A stretch of DNA of 64,000 nucleotides from Sphingobium sp. MI1205 (GTDB lineage Bacteria; Pseudomonadota; Alphaproteobacteria; Sphingomonadales; Sphingomonadaceae): positions 228,136-292,135 of the forward strand of contig NZ_CP005190.1 in assembly GCF_001563285.1 (NCBI RefSeq), in the 5' to 3' direction. Position numbers and translations under genes: made by a program. Positions 8,323 through 16,953 of this stretch are shown here, one piece after another; within the stretch, counting starts at the first letter, position 1; each line of letters begins with the position of its first letter. The notes beneath the pieces are model-generated. The model was not told the origin of the DNA and ran no database searches. It saw only the letters and a list, made by a program, of their open reading frames with translations.

Positions 8323-8626
8323 ACACGGCTTCTACAATTCCCGTCGCCGCCATTCATACCTGGGCGGCATCAGCCCACTCGCGTTCGAAGCCAAGGTGGC
8401 ATAATGAGATAGGTGACCGGCGCAAAACCGTTACAAGTCCAGGGTTCATCTTGACGGTCGAGAGCATAATTGTCGTCTCATTAAGGGCTCGCCACGCGCC
8501 ACGCCCACGCACAGACACGCGCTTAGGTTACCTGCTTGCGAGACAAAATAGCCCGATGTGTCACGCAAGCACCAAACCCCGGACATGACTTTGCTGATGA
8601 GGCTTTTGAGCCTTGTGTCTCATGAT

Positions 8627-9883
8627 TTATAGGTGCGCGTAGGGAAGATCGACCTCCACTACAGCGAGCCCGGCAGGAATGTTCTCGCGTCCGATGACGG
8701 CATCGATATGCTGTTCGTGGTTATAGATGAACTGCTCCGACCAACACAGCGGGATCGAATCAATGCCGCCGTGGGCGAGGGCCTTGTGCATACCCGAGAG
8801 CGCATCAAGATCTTCGCCGATGAAGCTCCGGAAGAAGGTCAGGGTGTCCTGATCCAGTTTCTCATTGTCTGGTCCGCTGCCCGTCTTGACGAACGAAACC
8901 TCTACCCGGCATCGGCCGGGATCGATCGGCCAGACCATCACAATTGGAAACAAATACTCTGCGATCGGAAAAGTCGCGTTGGGGAAGACATTATAGCTGC
9001 GCTGGCCGCTCCGGGAGATCTCCGCGAGCTTGCTCGCCTGCTGCTCGGCGGTGTCGTCGTCCGACTTGAAGAATGCGGCGCCCATTCCGCTCGTCAGAGT
9101 TCCACGCGACTTGATGACGATGGCGTTGTGCCCGCCGCGGATCATTTGCAGAGCCGACGTCTTCGAATCGATGACTTTGTCGATCGTGTTCTCATGCACA
9201 TATTTGGCATGATAATTTTCAGCGAAATTATCTTGCAGACATTTCCAGTTACAGTCGACCTCGAAACTGAATCGTTCGAACAACCGGAGATCGTTCAGCG
9301 GAATGTCGGACCACAGCGCCGGGATGTCGGTCAGATATTCCAACAGCGGCACCGCCTCATTGTCGAAGTTTACAAAGACCAAGCTCCCGAATTGCTCGCA
9401 GCGGATCGGCTTGAGGCTCCGTTCAGCCTTGTTGAGGCCGGAAAAATAATGCTCGTCCGGTACGAAGATCAATTTACCTTCGAGATCGTAGGTCCAGCAA
9501 TGGTAGAGGCAGCGCATGTTTCGCGAGACGCCCGCCTCGTCTTTCATGAGCAGCGAGCCGCGATGCTGACATACATTGTGAAACGCTCTCAGTTCATTGT
9601 CTCGTCCGCGCATGACGACGACCGGCGCATCGTTGAGCGTGTAGGTCCGATAGCTTCCCGGTCCCTCGAATTCATGCGCCAATCCGACGAAAAGCCAGGT
9701 CTTCGACCAGAGATGCTGCTTTTCCAGCTCGTAAAAAACGTCGCTAGTGTAGCGAGCCGCCGGCATATCCGGAAGCGCCGGAAAATCGTCAGGGTGCCGG
9801 CGCGCGCGCATCTGCGTGCTTGCCGCTTCCCACATCGATTGAATGCGCTCGGGGGTTTCCAGGGTCATTACAGCTTTCCTCAT
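8627..9883 (-). CDS. Rieske non-haem iron oxygenase, large (alpha) subunit type
   Basis: This encodes 418 residues. It would insert oxygen into an aromatic or alicyclic substrate, taking electrons through a ferredoxin. The Rieske [2Fe-2S] site is complete: CQH at about residue 108 and CLYH about 17 residues later. The catalytic domain has DNFAENYHAKYVHEN, giving the two His ligands of the mononuclear iron; the acidic third ligand lies further on. The ATG at 9883 follows GGAGATAGG. No beta subunit or dedicated reductase lies next to it, so it is either an alpha-only enzyme or borrows partners. It stands alone, divergent from the CoA-transferase pair, 185 bp from the transposon pile. The substrate is unknown. 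Confidence 0.9.
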   Translation of the reverse strand: MRKAVMTLETPERIQSMWEAASTQMRARRHPDDFPALPDMPAARYTSDVFYELEKQHLWSKTWLFVGLAHEFEGPGSYRTYTLNDAPVVVMRGRDNELRAFHNVCQHRGSLLMKDEAGVSRNMRCLYHCWTYDLEGKLIFVPDEHYFSGLNKAERSLKPIRCEQFGSLVFVNFDNEAVPLLEYLTDIPALWSDIPLNDLRLFERFSFEVDCNWKCLQDNFAENYHAKYVHENTIDKVIDSKTSALQMIRGGHNAIVIKSRGTLTSGMGAAFFKSDDDTAEQQASKLAEISRSGQRSYNVFPNATFPIAEYLFPIVMVWPIDPGRCRVEVSFVKTGSGPDNEKLDQDTLTFFRSFIGEDLDALSGMHKALAHGGIDSIPLCWSEQFIYNHEQHIDAVIGRENIPAGLAVVEVDLPYAHL

Positions 9884-10082
9884 CCTATCTCCATCTACGT
9901 TCTAACTTTCCGGAGATAGTCGCTCTATCCCCCTGGCGGGGGACCGGGAGGCTGGTCGATATCGTCCCGTCCAGTAGGGACTGCACCGCGAGCCAGTGAG
10001 CGCTAGGCAGAGCCTATTGGGACGGCTGGACTGAGAGCAACGATGCCACGGCCAACAGACCGTACCGCAGCGGAAGGACTGG
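9884..10082. promoter_or_regulatory. Divergent promoter region between Rieske oxygenase and CoA-transferase
   Basis: Both flanking genes start here and point away, so it must hold two promoters. TCCCCCTGGCGGGGGA (about 9929-9944) is an inverted repeat that could be an operator or attenuator. I cannot assign -35/-10 boxes with confidence. Confidence 0.5.
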
Positions 10083-10790
10083 ATGTTGCCTAGGATTGTT
10101 GAAAGCGCTCAGGCCGCCCTTGATGGCGTTCTGTCGGATGGAATGACCATCGTCGCCGGAGGCTTCGGTCTTTGCGGCATCCCGGAAAAGCTGATTCTGG
10201 GCGTCCGCGATTCAAGGGTCAGCGGATTGACGGTCATCTCAAACAACGCCGGCGTGGACGATTTCGGCCTCGGGGTGCTGCTCCAGACCCGCCAGATCAA
10301 GAAGATGATCAGCTCCTATGTTGGTGAGAACAGGGAGTTTGCGCGGCAATATCTCTCCGGCGAGCTCGAGCTGGAATTCAATCCTCAGGGCACACTGGCC
10401 GAGCGAATCCGGGCCGGTGGGGCAGGTATACCGGCGTTCTTCACCAAGACCGGCGTCGGGACGCTGGTCGCGGACGGCAAGGAGGAACGTTTTTTTGAGG
10501 GAGAGCGGTATATCATGGAGACAAGCCTGTTTGCCGACGTGGCACTGGTGAAGGCATGGAAGGCGGACACAAAGGGCAATCTCATCTTCCGCAAGACCGC
10601 GCGCAATTTCAACCCCATCGCAGCGACGGCCGCAAGGGTCACGTTGGTTGAAGTGGAGGAACTGGTACCCGTGGGCGCGATCGATCCCGACCAGATCCAT
10701 ACGCCAGGCATTTATGTCGACCGCATTCTTGTCGGCGCGGACTATGTGAAGCCAATCGAACAGCGCACGATTCGGATGGAGACTGCGTAA
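10083..10790 (+). CDS. 3-oxoacid CoA-transferase, subunit A (SCOT family)
   Basis: This encodes 235 residues, normal for the alpha subunit. It moves CoA from succinyl-CoA to a 3-keto acid (acetoacetate or 3-oxoadipate type) together with subunit B. The conserved glycine-rich N-terminus ([13 protein letters not shown]), SNNAG at about residue 56 and the [19 protein letters not shown] segment are all family marks. A GGAAGGACTGG ribosome site precedes the ATG. The stop TAA overlaps the ATG of subunit B by one base, so the pair is translationally coupled. It probably activates or recycles a keto acid of the neighbouring catabolic pathway. Confidence 0.92.
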   Translation: MLPRIVESAQAALDGVLSDGMTIVAGGFGLCGIPEKLILGVRDSRVSGLTVISNNAGVDDFGLGVLLQTRQIKKMISSYVGENREFARQYLSGELELEFNPQGTLAERIRAGGAGIPAFFTKTGVGTLVADGKEERFFEGERYIMETSLFADVALVKAWKADTKGNLIFRKTARNFNPIAATAARVTLVEVEELVPVGAIDPDQIHTPGIYVDRILVGADYVKPIEQRTIRMETA

Positions 10791-11431
10791 TGGCTTGGAC
10801 ACGTCACGACATCGCCGCACGCGCGGCGCGCGAGCTCCGAGACGGTGATTATGTCAATCTCGGCATCGGCGTCCCGACCCTTGTTCCCAATTACCTTGCT
10901 GAAGGCATCGAGGTCACGTTTCAATCCGAAAACGGGATGCTGGGCGTGGGCCCGTTCCCGCTCGAGGATGAGGTCGATGCGGACCTGATCAACGCCGGCA
11001 AGCAAACGGTCACCGCTCTTCCTGGCGCCTCATTCGTGAACTCTGCCGAGAGCTTCGCGATGATCCGTGGTGGCCATGTCGACCTGTCGATATTGGGCGC
11101 ACTCGAGGTCGCCCAGAATGGTGACCTGGCGAATTGGACGGTTCCGGGCAAGATGGTCAAAGGCATGGGAGGCGCCATGGATCTTGTCGCCGGCGTCGCG
11201 CGGATCATAGTCCTGATGGACCATGTCTCGAAAGTAGGCGAGCCCAAGTTCCGCGCGGCTTGCAGCCTGCCGCTGACCGGCGCGAATGTCGTTGACATGA
11301 TCATTACCGACTTGGCGGTCTTCGAGCGTCGAGTGCGCGGATCATCGCCCTTCCGTTTGACGGAACTGGCGCCTGACGTCTCGCTGGATGAATTGAGATC
11401 CAAGACCGAGGCAGCATTCACAGTCGATTGA
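10790..11431 (+). CDS. 3-oxoacid CoA-transferase, subunit B (SCOT family)
   Basis: This encodes 213 residues. It carries the catalytic glutamate within the conserved SENGMLGVGPFP (about residues 45-56) and the GIGVPTLVPNYL segment before it. The AMDLVAGVARIIVLMDH stretch and the C-terminal RLTELAPDV also fit the beta subunit. It starts on the stop codon of subunit A. Its last 14 bases overlap the antisense MFS remnant at 11418. It looks intact and functional. Confidence 0.92.
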   Translation: MAWTRHDIAARAARELRDGDYVNLGIGVPTLVPNYLAEGIEVTFQSENGMLGVGPFPLEDEVDADLINAGKQTVTALPGASFVNSAESFAMIRGGHVDLSILGALEVAQNGDLANWTVPGKMVKGMGGAMDLVAGVARIIVLMDHVSKVGEPKFRAACSLPLTGANVVDMIITDLAVFERRVRGSSPFRLTELAPDVSLDELRSKTEAAFTVD

Positions 11432-11780
11432 CTGTAGTGCCTGCTGCAGCCGTTGAGGCGCGCCCCATCGAACGGGAGACCAGCCACAACGTGCCGGCGG
11501 CTATCGGAAAGAAAGGGGTCAGGCCGAGCATAGCGCAGATAAGCGCCTGCGAACCAAAATGCGACGTCAGCGCCTCGCTCACAATCCCGACGAACCATGG
11601 CCCAAGCCCCGTCCCCAAGAGATTGAGCACCAGCAGCAGGATCGCGGCGGCGGCGCTGCGTTGATTGGGCGGCACATTGTTCTATACGAGCGCCGTCGCA
11701 GGCGCGAGGTACATCGAGCTGGTTGTCATTGGGATTACAAGGCAAGGGCGCATTGAGCACGGCGGACAGGCTATGGTCTC
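11418..11780 (-). pseudogene. C-terminal remnant of an MFS transporter
   Basis: The minus-strand frame reads ...SSMYLAPATALV-stop-NNVPPNQRSAAAAILLLVLNLLGTGLGPWFVG..., which is the last quarter of a spinster-like major facilitator transporter. A TAG at 11682-11684 stands where relatives usually have a Gln codon. Nothing upstream on this strand continues the transporter, so it is both truncated at its 5' side and broken by the stop. It may once have been the uptake or export gene of this cluster. Confidence 0.7.
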
Positions 11781-11990
11781 CGTAGGAGCCACAGCGGGCG
11801 CGGATTTGGCTTCGGAAGCGAACATCGGAGCAATTGGCATCGTCTCGGTGTGACCGGCACGATGAAAATGATGAAGCACGAGCGCGGAGCGTTCCGCCGA
11901 CTTGAACCTACCCGGTCTGCTTTCGGCGGATCCACACTCCGCCACGATGGGTCTGCCCTCCCAGCGAAAACGAACGTCGCCGACTGATGT

Positions 11991-12779
11991 TCAGGACTCG
12001 TAGCGTGTGGCGTGCGACAAGGACGGCAGGCGGCATGTCATCCCGCCATCTACGGTAATGGACTGGCCAGTGACGTAGGCCGCTCCATCGGACGCCAGAT
12101 ACAGAGCAGCGGCTGCCATATCTTCCGGATGGCTGTATCGGCCCAGTACCGAGGCCACATCGAGATAGGCCCGACCCTCGGTGGACTGCGCCGACGAGAA
12201 CCAGTCACGTGTGATGCCGGTGACGGTGTTCGCCGGATTGATGCAGTTCGCGGTAATGCCATATTGGCCGAGCTCAATCGCAAAGCCTTTCATCAAGCCC
12301 GAAACGGCATGCTTTGATGCGACATAGGCGCCTTGGAGCCGAAGGCCGTACTCGGCGCAAACGGACGCGGTGGTTATGATGCGCCCGCATTTGCTCGATC
12401 GCAGCAAGGGAACGCAAGCGCGTGTGAGGCGAAAAACCGCGTCGACGTTGACGACGAAGACTTGGTGCCAATTTGCATCGGTAGTTTCCTCAAGCAATGC
12501 CAGCTTTCCAGGGATGCCGGCATTGTTCACGAGAATATCGAGGCCGCCCAGCAATTCGCCCGATTTAACAACGAGGGTCTCGGCCGCATCGGTTGCAGTG
12601 ACGTCCTGAACAATTGGGATTATCGCGGCATCTCGTGCGAAGGCCGCATTCAGTTTTTCGCCCGACACATCGATGGCCAGCACTTGCGCGCCCTCGCGCG
12701 CAAACGATTCCGCGATCGCCTTGCCAATTCCGTCAGCGGCACCCGTGACGAGCGCGCGGCGTCCTTCGAGTTGACCCAT
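11991..12779 (-). CDS. Short-chain dehydrogenase/reductase (last gene of the first catabolic run)
   Basis: The start is ATG 12779 behind AAAGGA, giving 262 residues. It has the NAD(P) motif TGAADGIG (about residues 12-19), NNAG in the central strand and the catalytic Ser...Tyr-x3-Lys (TTASVCAEY...YVASK). The Asp after the second strand (AIDVSG) predicts NAD preference. Near the C-terminus YVTGQSITVDGG is typical of the classical SDR family. It oxidises or reduces an alcohol/ketone pair. It follows another SDR with a 30-base gap and is the 3' end of the long minus-strand run. Confidence 0.9.
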   Translation of the reverse strand: MGQLEGRRALVTGAADGIGKAIAESFAREGAQVLAIDVSGEKLNAAFARDAAIIPIVQDVTATDAAETLVVKSGELLGGLDILVNNAGIPGKLALLEETTDANWHQVFVVNVDAVFRLTRACVPLLRSSKCGRIITTASVCAEYGLRLQGAYVASKHAVSGLMKGFAIELGQYGITANCINPANTVTGITRDWFSSAQSTEGRAYLDVASVLGRYSHPEDMAAAALYLASDGAAYVTGQSITVDGGMTCRLPSLSHATRYES

Positions 12780-12809
12780 GCCCAATCCTTTCGAACGACC
12801 GCCTGACCG

Positions 12810-13619
12810 TCAGTTGAAATACATGCCGCCATCGACGTTCAGCGTCTGGCCTGTGACGAACGCACTCTGCTCCGTGCAGAGATAAAGAATTGCGTGAGCA
12901 CAGTCTTGCGGGCGGCAGAGGCGCCCGAGAGGCGTTACGCTACGCATGGCCGTTTCGATCGTCGGACCGTCGCCAGTCTCGCCCTCTCGATAGGCACTCT
13001 TGACCGCGTCCCACATGGGTGTTTCGACAGCGCCAGGCGCAATCGCATTCACGCGTATGTCGTGTGCAGCCAGCTCCTGCGCCATCCCTTGCGTCAAACT
13101 GATGACAGCCGCCTTGCTCGCCGAATAGACCATGGAGCCGATCGAAGGTCTGCGAGCGGCTGCCGAGGCGATATTGACGATTGCTCCGCCTCGGCCCGCC
13201 TTGACCATGTAGCGTGCGGCGATCTGGCTGACAAAGAAGAGACCTTTCAGGTTGATCGACAGGACACGGTCATATTCGGCCTCGGTGATATCCATCATCT
13301 GCTGCATCGAATAAACGCCGGCGCAATTGATCAATATGTCGAGAGCGCCGTGCTCCTGCCAGACCGCGTCGAGTGCCGCCCGAACGCTCGATAGCTTTGT
13401 GACATCGCAGGGCAGGTAAGACATCCTGTCAGGGAATGCTGCGCAGGTTTCCAGGCAACCGCTACTCGCTCTGTCGACGGCGAAGACCATCGCCCCGGCC
13501 TCGGCCAAATCCCTTGCCGTCTGACGGCCGATCCCACTGGCAGCTCCCGTCACGAACGCAATCCTGCCGCCCATGTCAATGCGGGGTCCGTTTGTCCGGG
13601 CTTGCGTTCTCTGCACCAT
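12810..13619 (-). CDS. Short-chain dehydrogenase/reductase
   Basis: This encodes 269 residues, classical SDR: TGAASGIG cofactor motif (about residues 24-31), INCAG in place of NNAG, and Ser plus YSASK at the active site. The Asp in FAVDRA suggests NAD. The C-terminal FVTGQTLNVDGGMY is standard. The start ATG overlaps the preceding stop by one base (TAATG), so it is translationally coupled to the 3-hydroxyacyl-CoA dehydrogenase. The substrate is unknown; a hydroxylated pathway intermediate is likely. Confidence 0.9.
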   Translation of the reverse strand: MVQRTQARTNGPRIDMGGRIAFVTGAASGIGRQTARDLAEAGAMVFAVDRASSGCLETCAAFPDRMSYLPCDVTKLSSVRAALDAVWQEHGALDILINCAGVYSMQQMMDITEAEYDRVLSINLKGLFFVSQIAARYMVKAGRGGAIVNIASAAARRPSIGSMVYSASKAAVISLTQGMAQELAAHDIRVNAIAPGAVETPMWDAVKSAYREGETGDGPTIETAMRSVTPLGRLCRPQDCAHAILYLCTEQSAFVTGQTLNVDGGMYFN

Positions 13620-14386
13620 TATCGCGGTCCCATACGGATTGCGCCGTCGAGGCGGATCACCTCGCCGTTCAGCATAGGGTTGACGATGATCGATCGGACG
13701 AGATCGGCATATTCTTCAGGCTGCCCCAGCCGGCTCGGATGCGGAACCTGCTGCCCAAGGCTGTCCTGGGCGGCCTGCGAAAAGCCCAGCATCATTGGAG
13801 TCATGAAGATGCCCGGAGCAATCGTCATGACCCGTATCTTTTCCCGAGCAAGGTCACGCGCGACTGGTAGTGTCAGCCCAACAATCCCGCTCTTTGACGC
13901 TGCATAGGCTGCCTGACCTATCTGCCCATCGAAGGCGGCGATCGAGGCGGTGTTGACGATGATCCCGCGCTCCTCGCCGAGCGGGTCTGCCGTGATCAGC
14001 CTTGCGGCAAACTGGCTGAGGACGTTGAACGTGCCCACGAGGTTGACCTCGATCGCGCGGCGGAAATCAGCGAGTTTATGCGGGCTCCCGTCGCGGCCAA
14101 CGGTCTTGATGGAGGGAGCGACGCCGGCGCAATTGACGAGTATCCGGGCGATCCCAAAAACTGATTCTGCTTGCACGAGGGCCTCTGCGACAGCCTCCTC
14201 GTCCCCGACGTCAGCTATGAAAAATCGGCCGCCGATCACGCGGGCTTGCGCCTCGCCGGCCTCAGGATCCCGATCAAGGATCACCACCCTGGCACCTTCT
14301 GTCGCAAGCATTTTGGCAGTCGCCGCGCCAAGTCCCGAGGCCCCTCCTGTCACGATCGCTGTCAGGCCCTCAATTTTCACACTCAT
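13619..14386 (-). CDS. 3-hydroxyacyl-CoA dehydrogenase, HSD10-like SDR
   Basis: This encodes 255 residues. It belongs to the HSD17B10-type branch of the SDR family: after TGGASGLG and the YAASK active site it has the characteristic tail HPSRLGQPEEYADLV and LNGEVIRLDGAIRM. This branch oxidises short and 2-methyl-branched 3-hydroxyacyl-CoA esters with NAD, a beta-oxidation step. Its place next to an enoyl-CoA hydratase and in a run with a thiolase supports this. The stop overlaps the next SDR start. Confidence 0.87.
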   Translation of the reverse strand: MSVKIEGLTAIVTGGASGLGAATAKMLATEGARVVILDRDPEAGEAQARVIGGRFFIADVGDEEAVAEALVQAESVFGIARILVNCAGVAPSIKTVGRDGSPHKLADFRRAIEVNLVGTFNVLSQFAARLITADPLGEERGIIVNTASIAAFDGQIGQAAYAASKSGIVGLTLPVARDLAREKIRVMTIAPGIFMTPMMLGFSQAAQDSLGQQVPHPSRLGQPEEYADLVRSIIVNPMLNGEVIRLDGAIRMGPR

Positions 14387-14437
14387 TCTCCCTATTGCGA
14401 TGTCGATTGCTTATCGGTCCCTTGGCCCGTTCGTCGG

Positions 14438-15244
14438 TCATGGCAGCGCTGCGAATTCTGGTTGTCGCTTTCCGAGGAATGCCGATACGCCTTCTCGACC
14501 TTCCGCCCCCATCGCTTGCGCGCGAACGCTCCGCGCCTCCAGATCCATCTGGGCCTTCGCGGTAGCGCAATCGGAAGACAGCAGAAGGCGCCGTGCCGCA
14601 GCAAAAGCTCCCACAGGACCGCGAGCAAGACGTTCGGCCATCTCGCGCCCCTCCTGGCGAAGATCTTTGTCCGGAACCGACCGCGTCACGAGACCGAGCG
14701 ATGCTGCCTCGGCGCTCGTCAGGCGCCTGTTGGCGTAGGCGAGCTCCTGGGTTCTGCGCAGCCCGATTAGGCGAGGCAGTAACCATGTCGCGGCGCCGTC
14801 CGGCGAGAAGCCTATCCCGGCATAGGCCATTGAGAAATGAGCAGCCTCGGAGGCCAAGACAATGTCGCCGACCGCGGCGAGACCAAGCCCTCCGCCCGCG
14901 ACGGGCCCGTTCACCGCCACTACGAGTGGCTTTTCCATATGAAGCAGTGTCTCGATCGCCCTGTGCAACGGAGTGGTGATCCGATCCAGCAGCGCGCCCA
15001 CATCGTCTCCGGCCGCGCCAATGCTCCTGACATCGCCGCCGACACAGAAGAAGCGCCCCTCGGCCGTCATCAAGACGGATCGGATCGTACTATCTTCAGC
15101 CGCTTCCTCCACCCGTAGGAGCAGCGCTTCAGCCATGTCGACACTCAGCGCATTTCCCTTTTCGGGATTGGAAAGGGTTATCACCGCGATCCCGTTTTCT
15201 CGTTCGATCCGCACCAGGGGATTGATGTCGTCGCTGCCGCTCAT
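14438..15244 (-). CDS. Enoyl-CoA hydratase/isomerase family protein, PaaG-like
   Basis: This encodes 268 residues, crotonase fold. The oxyanion-hole motif is FFCVGGDVRS (about residue 70) and NGPVAGGGLGLA (about 115). At the active site it has FSPDGAATWLLPRLIG; the Asp in place of a hydratase Glu is typical of the PaaG-like isomerase group. It begins immediately after the GMC oxidoreductase stop with no gap. It could hydrate a double bond or move it during beta-oxidation of a ring-derived acid. Confidence 0.87.
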   Translation of the reverse strand: MSGSDDINPLVRIERENGIAVITLSNPEKGNALSVDMAEALLLRVEEAAEDSTIRSVLMTAEGRFFCVGGDVRSIGAAGDDVGALLDRITTPLHRAIETLLHMEKPLVVAVNGPVAGGGLGLAAVGDIVLASEAAHFSMAYAGIGFSPDGAATWLLPRLIGLRRTQELAYANRRLTSAEAASLGLVTRSVPDKDLRQEGREMAERLARGPVGAFAAARRLLLSSDCATAKAQMDLEARSVRAQAMGAEGREGVSAFLGKRQPEFAALP

Positions 15245-16882
15245 TTAAGCGACCGCCTGTTGGGCTGCGATCTTTCTGTTCGCGATGATGTCGGCTGCCT
15301 TTTCTCCAATCATGACGGCCGTGGCATTGGTGTTGGTGCTCGGCAGCGTCGGCATGATCGACGCATCGGCCACACGGAGACCTTGCACGCCACGGACCTG
15401 CAGTGCGGGATCGAGCACTGATCCGTCGTCGCTACCCATGCGACATGTTCCGACAGCATGATATCCGAGGGCCGCTTTGGCCCGCACGAACGCCGCCCAC
15501 TCGTCGTCGCTCTCCGGTATCGGGTTGGGATTGCGGTCGGCGACCACAAGCGCCTGCATGGACGGGGTGTGATAGAGCTGGTTGATCAGTCTACAACCCT
15601 CGATCATCGTGCTGAGATCGCGCTCATCGTCGAAGAGGCGATGGACAATTCGCGGACGACGATCCGCATTGAGCAGCACCCTGCCACGACTCTTCGGATG
15701 GCAAACCGATGCGTAAAGCGTGATGATTTGTTCTTTCGGCAGTCCTTTCGAATCCCAGGAGGTCGCGTTGGGGTCCATATCGTAGCCCAGCGGCATGAAA
15801 TGGAATTGGATGTTCGGCTCATCCAGATCAGCGCGCGTTCGGACCAATCCCATCGCGGGCACAGCCGGCGCGGAAAGGGGGCCGCTGCGGTTCCAGGCGT
15901 AGCGTAGAAAATAGCCAAGAATGTCGATCGGACGCATCCGGCTGTTCATCGTCGGACGATTTACATATTTGTTCTGGCCTACGCCGGGATGCTCTTGAAG
16001 GTTGGCACCCACCTGTGGTGCGTCGTGCCGAACAGTTATCCCGTGCTCCAGCAGGACGCCGGCGGGTCCGATGCCGGAACGCATCAATAAGGCGGGTGTA
16101 CCCATGGCGCCTGCCGAGAGAATGACTTCGGCGCGCGCCTTCGCCTTGCGCTCGACACCCTTGTGCCGGAAGGTTACCCCAACCGCCAGTCGACCCTCGA
16201 AGTCGACATGCTCGACATCGGCGTCGACGATAATCTCCAGATTGCTGCGCGAGCGGGCGGGACGAAGATAGGCCTTTTCCGTGCTGCAGCGCCAACCGTC
16301 ACGCTGCGAGCCGTGAGTGAGATATACCCCCTCCATCTGGCCGTCCTGATATTCGGCGAGCGTTGGAATGCCCAGCTCGTTACACGCCTTCAGGAAAGTG
16401 TGCGTCAGTGGATGGAAGCCGGGCCGCATCGGCGCGACGGTCAATGGACCGTGTGAACCATGGGCTTGGCTCGGCGTACCTGACCAGGTCTCGGACCGGA
16501 GAAAATAGGGAAAGACGTCATTGAATCCCCAGCCGGTGGCTCCAGCCTCGGCCCACCGATCATAATCACGCCGCGTTCCGCGGACATAGACCATCCCGTT
16601 GATGGCGCTGCCGCCCCCCAAGGCCCGTCCGGCTGACCAGGCAAAGGTCCGGTTGTCGATGGTGGGATCGGGATCCTGGGCGTAGAGCCAGTCATATTCC
16701 TTGTTGCCGATGAGCTGCACGACACCGGCAGGAACTTGCATAATCAGGGAGCGGCCTTTCCCGCCGGCCTCAAGCAAGAGCACCTTGGTTTTTCCGTCTT
16801 CGCTCAAACGGTTGGCGAGCACCGCGCCCGCGCTACCCCCACCGACAATGATGTAGTCGGCAACTATCGCCTCGTCGTTCAT
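15245..16882 (-). CDS. GMC-family FAD-dependent alcohol dehydrogenase/oxidase
   Basis: This encodes 545 residues, normal for choline dehydrogenase/polyethylene-glycol dehydrogenase relatives. The ADP-binding motif is at the N-terminus (YIIVGGGSAGAVLANRL with LLLEAG), the first GMC signature is around GRALGGGSAINGMVYVRG, and the catalytic His is in GYHAVGTCRMG near residue 475. It oxidises a primary or secondary alcohol and passes electrons to a quinone or oxygen. No signal peptide is visible, so it should be cytoplasmic or peripheral. It lies between the acyl-CoA ligase and the isomerase. Confidence 0.92.
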   Translation of the reverse strand: MNDEAIVADYIIVGGGSAGAVLANRLSEDGKTKVLLLEAGGKGRSLIMQVPAGVVQLIGNKEYDWLYAQDPDPTIDNRTFAWSAGRALGGGSAINGMVYVRGTRRDYDRWAEAGATGWGFNDVFPYFLRSETWSGTPSQAHGSHGPLTVAPMRPGFHPLTHTFLKACNELGIPTLAEYQDGQMEGVYLTHGSQRDGWRCSTEKAYLRPARSRSNLEIIVDADVEHVDFEGRLAVGVTFRHKGVERKAKARAEVILSAGAMGTPALLMRSGIGPAGVLLEHGITVRHDAPQVGANLQEHPGVGQNKYVNRPTMNSRMRPIDILGYFLRYAWNRSGPLSAPAVPAMGLVRTRADLDEPNIQFHFMPLGYDMDPNATSWDSKGLPKEQIITLYASVCHPKSRGRVLLNADRRPRIVHRLFDDERDLSTMIEGCRLINQLYHTPSMQALVVADRNPNPIPESDDEWAAFVRAKAALGYHAVGTCRMGSDDGSVLDPALQVRGVQGLRVADASIMPTLPSTNTNATAVMIGEKAADIIANRKIAAQQAVA

Positions 16883-16953
16883 ATACTTCCTTTCTGGCGA
16901 GGCCTGATCGTAAATGGGTTCAACTGTAGCGCCTCGGCACGGCCGTTCGGGCG

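Larger units (their letters stand above)
6958..8326 (+). mobile_element. IS1111-type IS110-family element inserted in IS3 orfB
   Basis: The IS3 frame breaks after AAT at 6957 and resumes with GGCTTC at 8327. One G is shared, so the left edge could be 6958 or 6959. The element is about 1369 bp. It has the hallmark subterminal inverted repeats of the IS1111 subgroup (6964-6988 and 8298-8322), set 5-6 bases in from the ends. Non-coding DNA is short on the left (about 78 bp) and long on the right (258 bp). Confidence 0.88.
4893..8404 (+). pseudogene. IS3-family transposase OrfB split into three pieces
   Basis: The DDE integrase-core gene starts at GTG 4893. It is colinear in three pieces: 4893-5564 (224 codons), 6850-6957 (36 codons) and 8327-8404 (25 codons plus TAA). 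Joined, they give an uninterrupted 285-residue protein of normal length. The first Asp (GDITYVW) and second Asp (HSDRGSQY) are in piece one. The catalytic Glu (in VETFFKSLKAEL) is in piece two. The conserved tail (RRRHSYLGG) is in piece three. As it stands the enzyme cannot be made. The perfect frame across both junctions shows that the insertions were precise. Confidence 0.88.
4559..8441 (+). mobile_element. IS3-family element carrying two nested IS110-family elements
   Basis: The outer inverted repeats are clear: from 4559 (TGGACTTGTAACGGTTTTG...) and, on the other strand, from 8441 (TGGACTTGTAACGGTTTTG...), matching for about 30 bases with two or three mismatches and giving TG...CA ends. 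Without the two insertions the element would be about 1.2 kb with orfA and orfB. No matching 3-4 base target duplication flanks it (GAAC on the left, GGGT on the right), so one end may have been exchanged by recombination with another copy. Confidence 0.85.

Noticed and set aside
4559..8441. Composite transposon carrying passenger genes
   Set aside because: All open frames inside are transposases; the structure is nested insertion, not a composite with cargo.
4555..8445. Target-site duplication of the IS3 element
   Set aside because: GAAC on the left and GGGT on the right do not match.
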